A stretch of 64,000 nt of DNA from Planctomycetaceae bacterium. GTDB lineage: Bacteria > Planctomycetota > Phycisphaerae > UBA1845 > UTPLA1. Within the stretch, counting starts at the first letter, position 1, and each line of letters opens with the position of its first letter. The notes beneath the pieces were generated by a model that worked only from the letters and a program-made list of their open reading frames with translations, was not told the origin of the DNA and did no database searches. The position numbers and the translations under genes were made by a program. The stretch is taken from the NCBI GenBank assembly GCA_006969385.1, contig CP030884.1, forward strand, positions 1,116,001-1,180,000, in the 5' to 3' direction. Of this stretch, positions 50,475-58,284 are shown in pieces.

Positions 50475-51857
50475 TTAATGGCCTTGTTCTAACATCTTCG
50501 CCATAGCACGTTCGGCGCAGGCCGCGATTGTCATCGACGGCGGCGAACCCAGTTGCCGCGGGATGGCGGCGCCGTCGAGCACATACAACCCCGAATAACC
50601 GAAGACCTGTTGATGGCTGTCGATAACGCCCTCGTGCGGCCCGTTTGCCATTCGCGCACCGCCCAGGGGATGCACGGTAACCGGTCGACGATTGAACACG
50701 CTAGCGGGGAGAACGAGCGCGCGCGATTCAATTGCCTGCGCGGCGATTTTCATCAGCGTTGCGACGCGCCGATGAAACGTGCAAATGGGTTCGCGCTTGA
50801 AACGATGTCGCAGTCGCCCTTTTTCAAACGCGATCGCACCATCGATCGGCGGATCGCCCATGATGCCGAAGAGCCACGGCGCGCGGTCGCTTGCGTTCAC
50901 CATCGGAAACCGCCCCGTCTCCATAACGAACATTCGCTCGTGTTGCCAAAGATCGACCCACGCCGTCACCAACGGACCGGTATCCGTTTTCGGCAAACCG
51001 GCGCCGCGCCACAGCGCCGCCCCCATGTCGCCGTTCGTGAAAAAGTGCCGCCCCAAGGCGGGTGAGAGATGGGGCAACCCGTCGGCGGCGTCGCGACAAC
51101 GGAACAATAAACGCAACGTGTTGAGCGTACCCGCGGTGATAACAACCTTTTCCGCGCGAACCGAATCTGCGATGATTGCGCCGTCGCTTCGAGATTGATA
51201 GTGCACGCGATATCCGGAAGGTATCGCTTCGATAAACGTAACCTCGGCTTCGCAACGAAACTCCGCCCCTTCTTCTTCGGCGCGCTTCAAATACGTCTGC
51301 GTTAAAGGTCGCTTGCCGCCGCCTGCCTGCCAGGCTTGCCATTGACCGTGTAGGTCGACCGCGGCGATGTTCGGCTGTTGCGGTTTCGGCGGCGGCGACC
51401 ATGCCAGCGGTAAAGGCTCGACACGCCCTGCCAACGCCGTTGCTATCGACTCCAATTTGGCTTGCCGGTCGAACGGTTGATCTACCGTCTTCGGTTGGAT
51501 CACCTCGCGCACGCGCTCATACCAAGGCTGTATGGTTTGCCAGTTGATATCGCCAGGCCAGTGGTGATCGAATATCTCCGGCTTGGGCGGCATTTTGACG
51601 GCGGTGTAAATTTGCGAGCCACCGCCGAGTGCGTTGCCCGTCAGCGCCAAGAGCCCCGACATCGAATGCAATTGCGCAGGACCGTTCGTATATCGTGTTA
51701 GCAACACGTCGCGCCGTTCGCGCTCGGACTGCAAGTCGAGACGGCGACCGCGCTCGAAGACGACGGTACGCAACCCTGCTTCCGCCGCGCGCAGCGCCGC
51801 CACCGAGCCGCCGAAGCCCGAACCGACGATCGCGATATCCGCATCCGCGTGAATCAT
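50475..51857 (-). CDS. GMC-type FAD-dependent oxidoreductase (cholesterol-oxidase-like)
   Basis: A 460-residue flavoprotein. The N-terminal Rossmann motif is DIAIVGSGFGGSVAALRAAEAGLRTVVFERG, and GNALGGGSQIYTAVKMPP is the FAD-stabilising loop of the GMC family. KVVITAGTLNTLRLLFRCRD is the second conserved block. The C-terminal part has VTVHPLGGARMANG (active-site His region) and GLYVLDGAAIPRQLGSPPSMTIAACAERAM, the classical GMC signature. The closest known types are cholesterol oxidase and similar alcohol oxidases acting on hydrophobic substrates; the substrate here is unknown. The downstream neighbour on the same strand is the PLP enzyme, and an amidohydrolase gene is divergent. Confidence 0.88.
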   Translation of the reverse strand: MIHADADIAIVGSGFGGSVAALRAAEAGLRTVVFERGRRLDLQSERERRDVLLTRYTNGPAQLHSMSGLLALTGNALGGGSQIYTAVKMPPKPEIFDHHWPGDINWQTIQPWYERVREVIQPKTVDQPFDRQAKLESIATALAGRVEPLPLAWSPPPKPQQPNIAAVDLHGQWQAWQAGGGKRPLTQTYLKRAEEEGAEFRCEAEVTFIEAIPSGYRVHYQSRSDGAIIADSVRAEKVVITAGTLNTLRLLFRCRDAADGLPHLSPALGRHFFTNGDMGAALWRGAGLPKTDTGPLVTAWVDLWQHERMFVMETGRFPMVNASDRAPWLFGIMGDPPIDGAIAFEKGRLRHRFKREPICTFHRRVATLMKIAAQAIESRALVLPASVFNRRPVTVHPLGGARMANGPHEGVIDSHQQVFGYSGLYVLDGAAIPRQLGSPPSMTIAACAERAMAKMLEQGH

Positions 51858-51936
51858 GCGCTATCAGGTTATACTCGCCCCGCGCGACGGTTGCACAAGA
51901 CCGACCGGTAACGCGCTTTTGATTTGGCGAAGCATC

Positions 51937-53013
51937 TTGATCATCGACGTCCATTGTCATCTCGGCTATAGCGATCTGCCCCGGCAGCCGGAGATCGAGC
52001 GCTTTGCATTTGAAGATGATTATCGCGGTGCCGATGGGCGCGACAGTTATTTTTCGACACGCATGCTGCGCCGCCCCGGGTGGTTTTTTATCAAGCGGCA
52101 ATTGGGCGTCGATCCGCGACTGCCGCCCGGCCCGGCCTTGGACGAGCAAATCCGCACGATCAACGCGCAACACTTCGCGGCGGCCAGGAGCGTGGACCGC
52201 CTATGTTTGTTGGCCTTCGATGCCTGTCACGATGACCAAGGCAACGCCATCGGGCCGGTCGAACGCAAAAGCCAGCGCGGTAGCGATCTTTATACGTCGA
52301 ATTCGTTGGTGCGTTCGGTGTGTAAAGCCAATCCGGAAAAGCTCTTATTCGGTGCGTCGATTCATCCGTACCGGGCGGATGCGGTCGATGCGTTGCGCGC
52401 CGTTGCCGATGCCGGCGCCGCGCTGATCAAGTGGTTGCCGGTGCATCAGAATATCGACGCCCGCGATGCGCGAACCGTTGCGTTCCTGGAAGTCGCCGCC
52501 GATTTGGAGATACCGATTCTCGTGCATTACGGCGGTGAGATGTCGCTTACGACGCAACATGCCGAACAGGAACATCCGGGGGCGATGTTGGAAACGTTGC
52601 GCGAACTCAATGCGCGGCGACGCATGCCAAAGATGATCGTCGCCCACGCGGCGACGCCATCGATGCCGTGGCAAAATGCCGATGGACACCGGGAATTGGT
52701 CGAGGCGTTGACGGGCGCGTTTGCCGAGGCGCCGCTCTATGCGGATATCTCGGCGCTGGCGGCGTTCGGCCGTACGACGTGGCTTAAGCGTTTGCGGAAG
52801 GCGCACGCGTTGCAGCGCAAGTTGGTGTTTGGAACGGACTTTCCCATTCCGGTGATGCTTCCGGCGTTTGTGCGGTTGATCGGTGTTCGACGGTATCGCG
52901 AGATTGCGCGATTGCCGTCGTGGATTGAGCGGGCGTATCAGTTGAAGCGATCACTGGGGTTTCGGGATGAGGTGTTTACCAACGCGGGGCGGGTGCTTCG
53001 GGTTGAGGGCTAG
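51937..53013 (+). CDS. Amidohydrolase-2 family metal-dependent hydrolase
   Basis: A 358-residue TIM-barrel hydrolase. I chose TTG 51937, giving MIIDVHCHLG, the usual start of the family, with GGCGAAG upstream; an ATG at 51856 would add 27 residues and overlap the divergent GMC gene. Metal ligands are visible: the HxH of DVHCH (6, 8), His in IPILVHYGGEMS, His in MIVAHAATPSMPW and Asp in LVFGTDFPIP. An early insertion (FAFEDDYRGADGRDSYFSTRMLRRPGW) differs from typical members. Family reactions are decarboxylation or hydrolysis of small molecules; the substrate is unknown. Confidence 0.85.
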   Translation: MIIDVHCHLGYSDLPRQPEIERFAFEDDYRGADGRDSYFSTRMLRRPGWFFIKRQLGVDPRLPPGPALDEQIRTINAQHFAAARSVDRLCLLAFDACHDDQGNAIGPVERKSQRGSDLYTSNSLVRSVCKANPEKLLFGASIHPYRADAVDALRAVADAGAALIKWLPVHQNIDARDARTVAFLEVAADLEIPILVHYGGEMSLTTQHAEQEHPGAMLETLRELNARRRMPKMIVAHAATPSMPWQNADGHRELVEALTGAFAEAPLYADISALAAFGRTTWLKRLRKAHALQRKLVFGTDFPIPVMLPAFVRLIGVRRYREIARLPSWIERAYQLKRSLGFRDEVFTNAGRVLRVEG

Positions 53014-53017
53014 CACT

Positions 53018-53213
53018 GGGTGCCCCATTTTTCGCGCTGGTGAAAAGTGGGGAATAGCGAATCGATAAGATGAGTGTCGTGTTTCACAGAGTTCCCCACC
53101 CTTTTCTGCGAAAAGGATGGGGAACCCGGTGTCGCGCGGTAAGTCCCCCAGCCCCGGAGGGGCAGGGGCACCCGGCCCAACCTTTTCTACGAAAAGGATA
53201 AGGCACCCGGCCC
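53018..53213. repeat. Cluster of hairpin repeats between the amidohydrolase and GT-C-like genes
   Basis: At least three related hairpin elements lie in this gap: 53018-53053 (GGGTGCCCC...TGGGGA), 53091-53129 (GTTCCCCACC-CTTTTC-TGC-GAAAAGG...) and 53173-53213 (CCTTTTC-TAC-GAAAAGG). The 34-bp repeat copy B (53141-53174) is embedded. The same hairpin family recurs at 61631-61812. On the minus strand the cluster lies at the 3' end of the membrane protein gene. Confidence 0.8.
53141..53174. repeat. 34-bp dispersed repeat, copy B
   Basis: It is identical to 10113-10146 except for one base (G for T in the centre of the hairpin), in the same orientation. Confidence 0.85.
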
Positions 53214-53223
53214 GTCGATTCAT

Positions 53224-54516
53224 TTACATTTCAGGAGTGGGTGTGGGCGTTTGATTGTTCACTTTTATTTCGATGATGCTCGGCTGCCAAGCGCGGGTTT
53301 GTTGTGATGGGCTGACCAACAAAAGGCCCCACGCGTGAATTAGTATCGAAGCGATCAATAAGCTGCGCGATATCCTGTGCCTCGTCGCGCCTGCACCGAT
53401 AAACGCGAGCAGCATGAGCAGCGGCAGATAATCCATACTGAAACGATGACCGAACTGCGCGAAGCCAGTGTTAAAGTACATCAGCAACGGTATTAAACAG
53501 AGCGCAATCCCCACCAATGACGACCACACGATGCGTTGCCGCCCCTGTCGCCAAAGCGCTACCGCAACCAACAAGAACATTGGCGACGCGATCAGCACAC
53601 TCAGCCCGTGCGGGTCGTAGCTTAGAAATGGAAACGCTCCGTCGCTCGTTGGCGCGGGTGGTGCCAAGAAAAACCAAAATAAGTTGCGCGGAGTATATAT
53701 TGGGTTGAATTGACCGTACGCGTTCATGAGAGCCAAGCCCTCGTCACGCAGCGTCATGCGGTCGTATCCAAAATCGAGCGGATTGCCGAAGCGCAGCACG
53801 TTGTAAGTTGCCAACGACCCCACGGCGAGTAACGGGCCGACGATTAACAAAACGCGCGAGCGAGGCAGTTGCTTTGAGATGGGCTTGTCAATCGCGGCGA
53901 GTAGAAAAAACGCCCCGGTAAATGCTACCGTTGGTCGCGCCAACATAGCCGGTCCGAGCAGCACGCCAATCAACCACCAACGCCGCGCGCCGAAATATTC
54001 GCGCAGCGCCGCCATGAAAAAGGCGAGTGCAACGGCATGCGCATAGTGCCAATCACCGGCCCAGGTCGCGCTATCCCAGACGGCCGTGCCAAGGCCGAGC
54101 GCAAAGACCCACAAGTACCAATCCAGCTTGCTTAATCTCGGCCCGATATCGCGCTGCCTCAATCGCGACAGCATGCCGCCGAAGATCAGCACCGCCGCAA
54201 TACAAGCGCATCGGCACGCTGCGCGCGAGCCAAACGAGGCACCGAATGCCGCGCGCAGTGGAATCAACATCACCGCAGGCAACGGCGGATACGCAACGTA
54301 GTAGCGACCGGCCTCGGCGGCGGGGATCAACTCGTCGGGGAAGCCCTGCACCGTGACGGTCCATTCACCCCGCACCCACGCATCGGCGAGCCAGGCGAAG
54401 CGATCGGGAAAGGCGATCGACGGGCCGAGCCCGAGATACACGCCGGCCAGTATCAGAGCGACGACCACATAGTCACCGCGCTGCGGCTGAAACGATTGAC
54501 CTGCTACGTCTGTCAT
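53224..54516 (-). CDS. Polytopic membrane protein, GT-C glycosyltransferase-like
   Basis: A 430-residue integral membrane protein with about ten hydrophobic helices. An Asp/Glu-containing first periplasmic loop (FPDRFAWLADAWVRGEWTVTVQGFPDELIP) and the motif YYVAYPPLPAVMLIPLRAAFG resemble lipid-linked-sugar transferases of the GT-C fold (ArnT/PMT-like), where the first loop carries the catalytic acid. The middle has FMAALREYFGARRWWLIGVLLGPAMLARPTVAF, also typical of this superfamily. The C-terminus is short and polar (KVNNQTPTPTPEM). Substrate and exact family are not identified. It is divergent from gpsA (125-base gap). Confidence 0.65.
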   Translation of the reverse strand: MTDVAGQSFQPQRGDYVVVALILAGVYLGLGPSIAFPDRFAWLADAWVRGEWTVTVQGFPDELIPAAEAGRYYVAYPPLPAVMLIPLRAAFGASFGSRAACRCACIAAVLIFGGMLSRLRQRDIGPRLSKLDWYLWVFALGLGTAVWDSATWAGDWHYAHAVALAFFMAALREYFGARRWWLIGVLLGPAMLARPTVAFTGAFFLLAAIDKPISKQLPRSRVLLIVGPLLAVGSLATYNVLRFGNPLDFGYDRMTLRDEGLALMNAYGQFNPIYTPRNLFWFFLAPPAPTSDGAFPFLSYDPHGLSVLIASPMFLLVAVALWRQGRQRIVWSSLVGIALCLIPLLMYFNTGFAQFGHRFSMDYLPLLMLLAFIGAGATRHRISRSLLIASILIHAWGLLLVSPSQQTRAWQPSIIEIKVNNQTPTPTPEM

Positions 54517-54641
54517 TGCGGGCTATCGCAAGCGCCGTTCGGGCGATTGTCAACTTGCACGGCGCGTTTACAGATGCTCGGTACCCAAGTCGATAAACCC
54601 CAACGTGCATCGACTTGAACAAGCGCAGCGACAGATGTTAA

Positions 54642-55652
54642 ATGCACGGTTCGATGATCGAGCAGGTAGCCATTTTGGGTGACGGGCAGATGGGCACCGT
54701 CTGCGCCGCGATGTTGGCCGATCGCGGTTTGCACGTGCGCCTGTGGGGCCGCAACGAGCAAAATATTCAGGGCCTGCGCGAGTTTCGCGAAAACAAGAAG
54801 CACCTGCCGGGCTTGCGCATGCCCGAGCGCGTCTCGTTTACGACCGACGCGGCGGCAGCGCTGATGCACGCCGAGATGGTCGTCGTCGCCGTGCCCTGTC
54901 AGCAAATTCGCCCCGTGCTGATTCGGATGGCGGCGCATCTCAAGCGGGATGTTCCGCTGGTGAGCGTGGCCAAGGGCATCGAGAACGGCACGCTGCTGCG
55001 CCCCACACAAATTATCACCGACGTCATGGGGCCGATACCCGTCGCCACGCTCAGCGGGCCGAGTATCGCTAAGGAACTGGCTCATTGTTTGCCGGCAACG
55101 CTGGTGACGGCGAGCGACGACGATGCCCTTGCGGTGTTGGTCCAACAGGCGTTCTCGTCTCAATGGCTGCGCGTGTACACGAATGAAGATTTGCTCGGCG
55201 TCGAGTTGGCGGGTGCGACCAAGAACGTAATCGCAATCGCGGCAGGGATCGTCGACGGCTTAAAGGCCGGCGATAACGCCAAGGCGGCGTTGCTCACGCG
55301 CGGGCTGGCTGAAATTCAACGGCTGGGCGTCGCCATGGGGGCCAAGCCGGACACCTTCGCCGGACTGGCGGGCTTGGGCGACTTGGTTACCACCTGCATC
55401 TCGCCGGTCGGTCGCAATCGCAGCGCGGGCGAGCGCATCGGATGCGGCGTGCCGGTTAAGCAGTTGCTGGAAGAAGCCACATCGGTGATCGAAGGCGTGC
55501 CGACGACGCACAGCGTGAACGAGTTAGCGTTGCACAACAACGTGTCGATGCCGATTACGCACGCGATCTACGGCGTGTTGTTTGAAGAACGCGATGTGTT
55601 GCAAACCATCAGCGATTTAATGACGCGCGAACTCAAGCCGGAGCATCCGTGA
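54642..55652 (+). CDS. gpsA: Glycerol-3-phosphate dehydrogenase [NAD(P)+]
   Basis: A 336-residue enzyme that makes sn-glycerol 3-phosphate from dihydroxyacetone phosphate for phospholipid synthesis. The Rossmann motif is VAILGDGQMGTVCAAMLADRGLHVRLWGRN, followed by VSFTTDAAAALMHAEMVVVAVPCQQIRPVL and SVAKGIENGTLLRPTQII. The catalytic lysine region is VELAGATKNVIAIAAGIVDGLKAGDNAKAALLTRGLAEI. The C-terminal marks are GLAGLGDLVTTCISPVGRNRSAGERIG and EGVPTTHSVNELA. An in-frame ATG at 54654 (MIEQVAILG) is an equally good start. It overlaps the next gene by four bases. Confidence 0.95.
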   Translation: MHGSMIEQVAILGDGQMGTVCAAMLADRGLHVRLWGRNEQNIQGLREFRENKKHLPGLRMPERVSFTTDAAAALMHAEMVVVAVPCQQIRPVLIRMAAHLKRDVPLVSVAKGIENGTLLRPTQIITDVMGPIPVATLSGPSIAKELAHCLPATLVTASDDDALAVLVQQAFSSQWLRVYTNEDLLGVELAGATKNVIAIAAGIVDGLKAGDNAKAALLTRGLAEIQRLGVAMGAKPDTFAGLAGLGDLVTTCISPVGRNRSAGERIGCGVPVKQLLEEATSVIEGVPTTHSVNELALHNNVSMPITHAIYGVLFEERDVLQTISDLMTRELKPEHP

Positions 55653-56653
55653 GCGCGAAGGCTCAATACGGTTGGGGCGTGATCGGCTGCGGGCGGATGG
55701 TGGAGAAGCGCATGGGGCCGGCCCTTGTTGCTGCCGATGACGTATCGACCATCGCCTTTTGTTCGCGCGACGCCGAGCGTGCAACGCAGTTCGCCGATCA
55801 ATTCGGCAATGGCAATGCCTATGCCGATATCGACGCGCTACTGGCCGACGACCAAATTGACATCGTTTACATCGCCCTTCCGCACACGTTGCACGCCCAA
55901 ACTGCGATTCGCTGCCTCAATGCCGAAAAGCACGTGCTGGTCGATAAACCGGCGGCGACGCACACCAGAGATGTCGTTTCGATGATTCAGACAGCGGCGG
56001 CGACCGATCGCAAGCTGCGCGTCTTGCATCAGCAGCGCTTTCATCGAGGCAATCAACAGTTGTTGGAAATCGTGGACAACGGTGAACTCGGGCGCGTGCA
56101 TTTGGTGCGGCTACAGATCGGTATGTGGATGCGCGGTTATTCGGCGTGGCGCTTCGACCCCAAGCTGGCCGGCGGCGGCGCGCTGATGGACCTGGGGCCA
56201 CATGCGCTCGACTTGATTTTGACGCTCTTGGGTACGCCAGTTGCCGTGACGGCGCACACGGCGGACTTGGCGTTACACGAGAAAGTCGAAGACTTCTGCG
56301 CCGTCACCATCGAATTTGCCGACGGTCGTATGGCCGTTGCCGATTTCTCATATAGCAGTCATGCTTACGGTGGGCAGATCGATGTGTTTGGCAGCGAAGG
56401 CAGCGTGGTGATCCGTGGCTCGATGCAGCAAACTGCCGAATGGTCGATGTTAAAGCGCATCGGCAGCGACGAAGGGCCGTGGGAAACGTCAAACGATGTT
56501 GGCGATTGCTTTGGCGACGCGATTGCGGCCATGCACAGTGAAATCGCGGGCAGCGTTGCAAGCGAGGCGTATCATTACGTGAACATCGGCCTCGTGATCG
56601 ACGCCGCTTACGAGTCGGCAGCTACCGGGCGACGCGTTCCGCTGGGCCGCTAG
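55649..56653 (+). CDS. Gfo/Idh/MocA family NAD(P)-dependent oxidoreductase
   Basis: A 334-residue protein that starts at GTG 55649 within the gpsA stop (GTGA overlap), so the two are translationally coupled. The N-terminal domain has YGWGVIGCGRMVEKRMGPALVAADDVSTIAFCSRD. The family motif EKHVLVDKPAATHTRDV contains the catalytic-region Lys-Pro. QQRFHRGNQQLLEIVDNGELGRVHLVRL and GGGALMDLGPHALDLILTLLG follow, the latter being the characteristic GG..DxxxHxxD segment of the C-terminal domain. Members oxidise or isomerise sugars and cyclitols, or reduce biliverdin; the substrate here is unknown. Confidence 0.9.
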   Translation: MSAKAQYGWGVIGCGRMVEKRMGPALVAADDVSTIAFCSRDAERATQFADQFGNGNAYADIDALLADDQIDIVYIALPHTLHAQTAIRCLNAEKHVLVDKPAATHTRDVVSMIQTAAATDRKLRVLHQQRFHRGNQQLLEIVDNGELGRVHLVRLQIGMWMRGYSAWRFDPKLAGGGALMDLGPHALDLILTLLGTPVAVTAHTADLALHEKVEDFCAVTIEFADGRMAVADFSYSSHAYGGQIDVFGSEGSVVIRGSMQQTAEWSMLKRIGSDEGPWETSNDVGDCFGDAIAAMHSEIAGSVASEAYHYVNIGLVIDAAYESAATGRRVPLGR

Positions 56654-56660
56654 CCGTCGC

Positions 56661-57575
56661 CTACTCGCCATCCAAGACGTCATCGATAAACGACATGAGT
56701 TTGGCTTCGTACGTCGGGTCGGCCGTGACACTGGCGATGTGCCCGCCGACCAGTTCTTCAAAACGTTTCTCCGCCGGGACCAAGTCAAATAGTGCGCGAG
56801 CGCCGCTGATCGGCGTCGTCAAATCTTCGCGCGAGTGCATAAACAATGTCGGCATCTGCACCTGTGGGGCGTTGAGAAGTGGGTCGAGTTCGTCGGGTAT
56901 CAAGGAAAACGAAACCGGGTCGGGTTGCAAGCCCAGTAGGATGTAGGCAATGGCCGGTAACGACTGATTGAAACTGCCTTCCACGATCAGCGCCACGACT
57001 TTGTCGGGCATGTTGGCCGCTTGGGCGAACGCCGGCATCGTGCCCATCGATGACCCGAAGATAATGATTTTTTCCGTGCCCGCACCGGTGCGCGCTTGTG
57101 CAATCGCTAACGCCGTGTCGGCATCTTCCAGAACCGTTTCGAGCCGAGCCACGAGCGAGAAGCTTTCGCCGAAGCCTTCGTAATCGTGAATCAATACATT
57201 GAGCCCGTTGGCGTTGAGCAAGCGATATGTATCAAACATCGCGCTGCGGTTGATCACGGCACCGTGATGAAACACGATGGTCGCGCGGGCGTTTTCCGCG
57301 GGAATGAACCACGCGAAATTAACGGCTCCGCGCGGTGTTTCCAACTCCAGCGTTTCGTAGTCGAGCCCGAAGAAATCGGGCGGCGGAAAGACGATGCGAA
57401 CCGTCGGCAAAGGGTAAATCCCGCTGTCGGTCGCGAATGCGCCGCAGCCGGTCAGCAATGGCAACGCGAGTAACGCGAAGGCTCGCCGAGCCGCAGTCGA
57501 ACGAATTCCTTTTATTCGGGCTAGTCGGCTTGTTGCGTAGCGATTTGGGGTTCGTGCGTGATATTGGATTGGCAT
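56661..57575 (-). CDS. Alpha/beta-hydrolase lipoprotein
   Basis: A 304-residue protein. I chose ATG 57575; the frame is open to 57698. A basic N-region and FALLALPLLTGCG give a lipobox with Cys44, so it is probably a lipoprotein. The catalytic fold is clear: ATIVFHHGAVINRS (oxyanion strand), VLIHDYEGFGES, nucleophile elbow IIIFGSSMGTMPAFAQA (GSSMG), the acid in PTLFMHSREDLTTP, and the His in VGGHIASVT. It resembles the DUF/bem46-like serine hydrolases. Substrate unknown. It is convergent with the Gfo/Idh gene and divergent from the acyl carrier protein gene. Confidence 0.85.
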   Translation of the reverse strand: MPIQYHARTPNRYATSRLARIKGIRSTAARRAFALLALPLLTGCGAFATDSGIYPLPTVRIVFPPPDFFGLDYETLELETPRGAVNFAWFIPAENARATIVFHHGAVINRSAMFDTYRLLNANGLNVLIHDYEGFGESFSLVARLETVLEDADTALAIAQARTGAGTEKIIIFGSSMGTMPAFAQAANMPDKVVALIVEGSFNQSLPAIAYILLGLQPDPVSFSLIPDELDPLLNAPQVQMPTLFMHSREDLTTPISGARALFDLVPAEKRFEELVGGHIASVTADPTYEAKLMSFIDDVLDGE

Positions 57576-57837
57576 CGTAGGCGTGAGGTGCGTTTGATGG
57601 ATTTGCGTTATGGGAGTCTGCGCAGCGAGTTCGGCATCGTGCTTCTCGTTTTTATATAGTGTCCACCGCGAGAATATCAACGGTAGATTTGCACTCATTC
57701 TTTTGCGGCGAGGGAGAGGTCGGTGCTTTGCCGCCCTGCGATTGAATTGCCCGCCCTTACCAGCTACATTATCGACCTAGCCCGCGAACGGATATGACTT
57801 CACGCGCCCCCGACGGGCCGCCCCGAGCGATGCCACC

Positions 57838-58077
57838 ATGAGCGACCGCCAACAACTGCGCGACTATGTCTTCGGCGAACTGTTGCCGCTGTCCAACGCC
57901 AATCGACCGGCGGACGACGCGAGCCTGTTCGATCACGGCCTCGACTCGCTGCGACTTATGCAGTTGCTCGTGTTTGTGGAAGAAAAGATGCGCATCACGC
58001 TGCCGGATCATGAAGTTACGCCCGAGCGCGTTGAGACGATCGATTCGATTGTGGGGTGGATTGAGAGCCATCGTTAG
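57838..58077 (+). CDS. Acyl carrier protein/peptidyl carrier protein
   Basis: A 79-residue carrier protein. The phosphopantetheine attachment Ser is Ser37 in FDHGLDSLRLMQLLVFVEEKM. Helices 1-4 are of normal length (RQQLRDYVFGELLPL, PERVETIDSIVGWIESH). The motif DSLRLM differs from the fatty-acid AcpP motif (DSLDTVE) and is closer to stand-alone carrier proteins such as DltC-like or NRPS types. The adenylation enzyme encoded 207 bases downstream on the same strand probably loads it. No phosphopantetheinyl transferase is visible nearby. Confidence 0.88.
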   Translation: MSDRQQLRDYVFGELLPLSNANRPADDASLFDHGLDSLRLMQLLVFVEEKMRITLPDHEVTPERVETIDSIVGWIESHR

Positions 58078-58145
58078 GGGTTGTGCGAGCCGGTTGGCGT
58101 AATCTTTTGCGTAACCGTTTTCATTGATTTTGAAGCTGCTCGGTA

Positions 58146-58180
58146 GCGCCCCCCTAACCCCTTTCTGCAAGGGAGGGGGA
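58146..58180. repeat. Hairpin repeat between the carrier protein and adenylation genes
   Basis: GCGCCCCCCTAACCCCTTTC is followed by TGCAAGGGAGGGGGAT, giving an imperfect C-rich/G-rich inverted repeat. There is no T-run, so a terminator is unlikely. It may belong to the dispersed hairpin repeats of this genome. Confidence 0.5.
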
Positions 58181-58284
58181 TAAAAGAAACAGCCTCTACT
58201 GCTGTTCGTTCGGCGCTTCCACATCGGTGCAACAATCGGCGTCGGCTATCGTTAATCGATCCACGCTCGCATAATTGCCACGCG

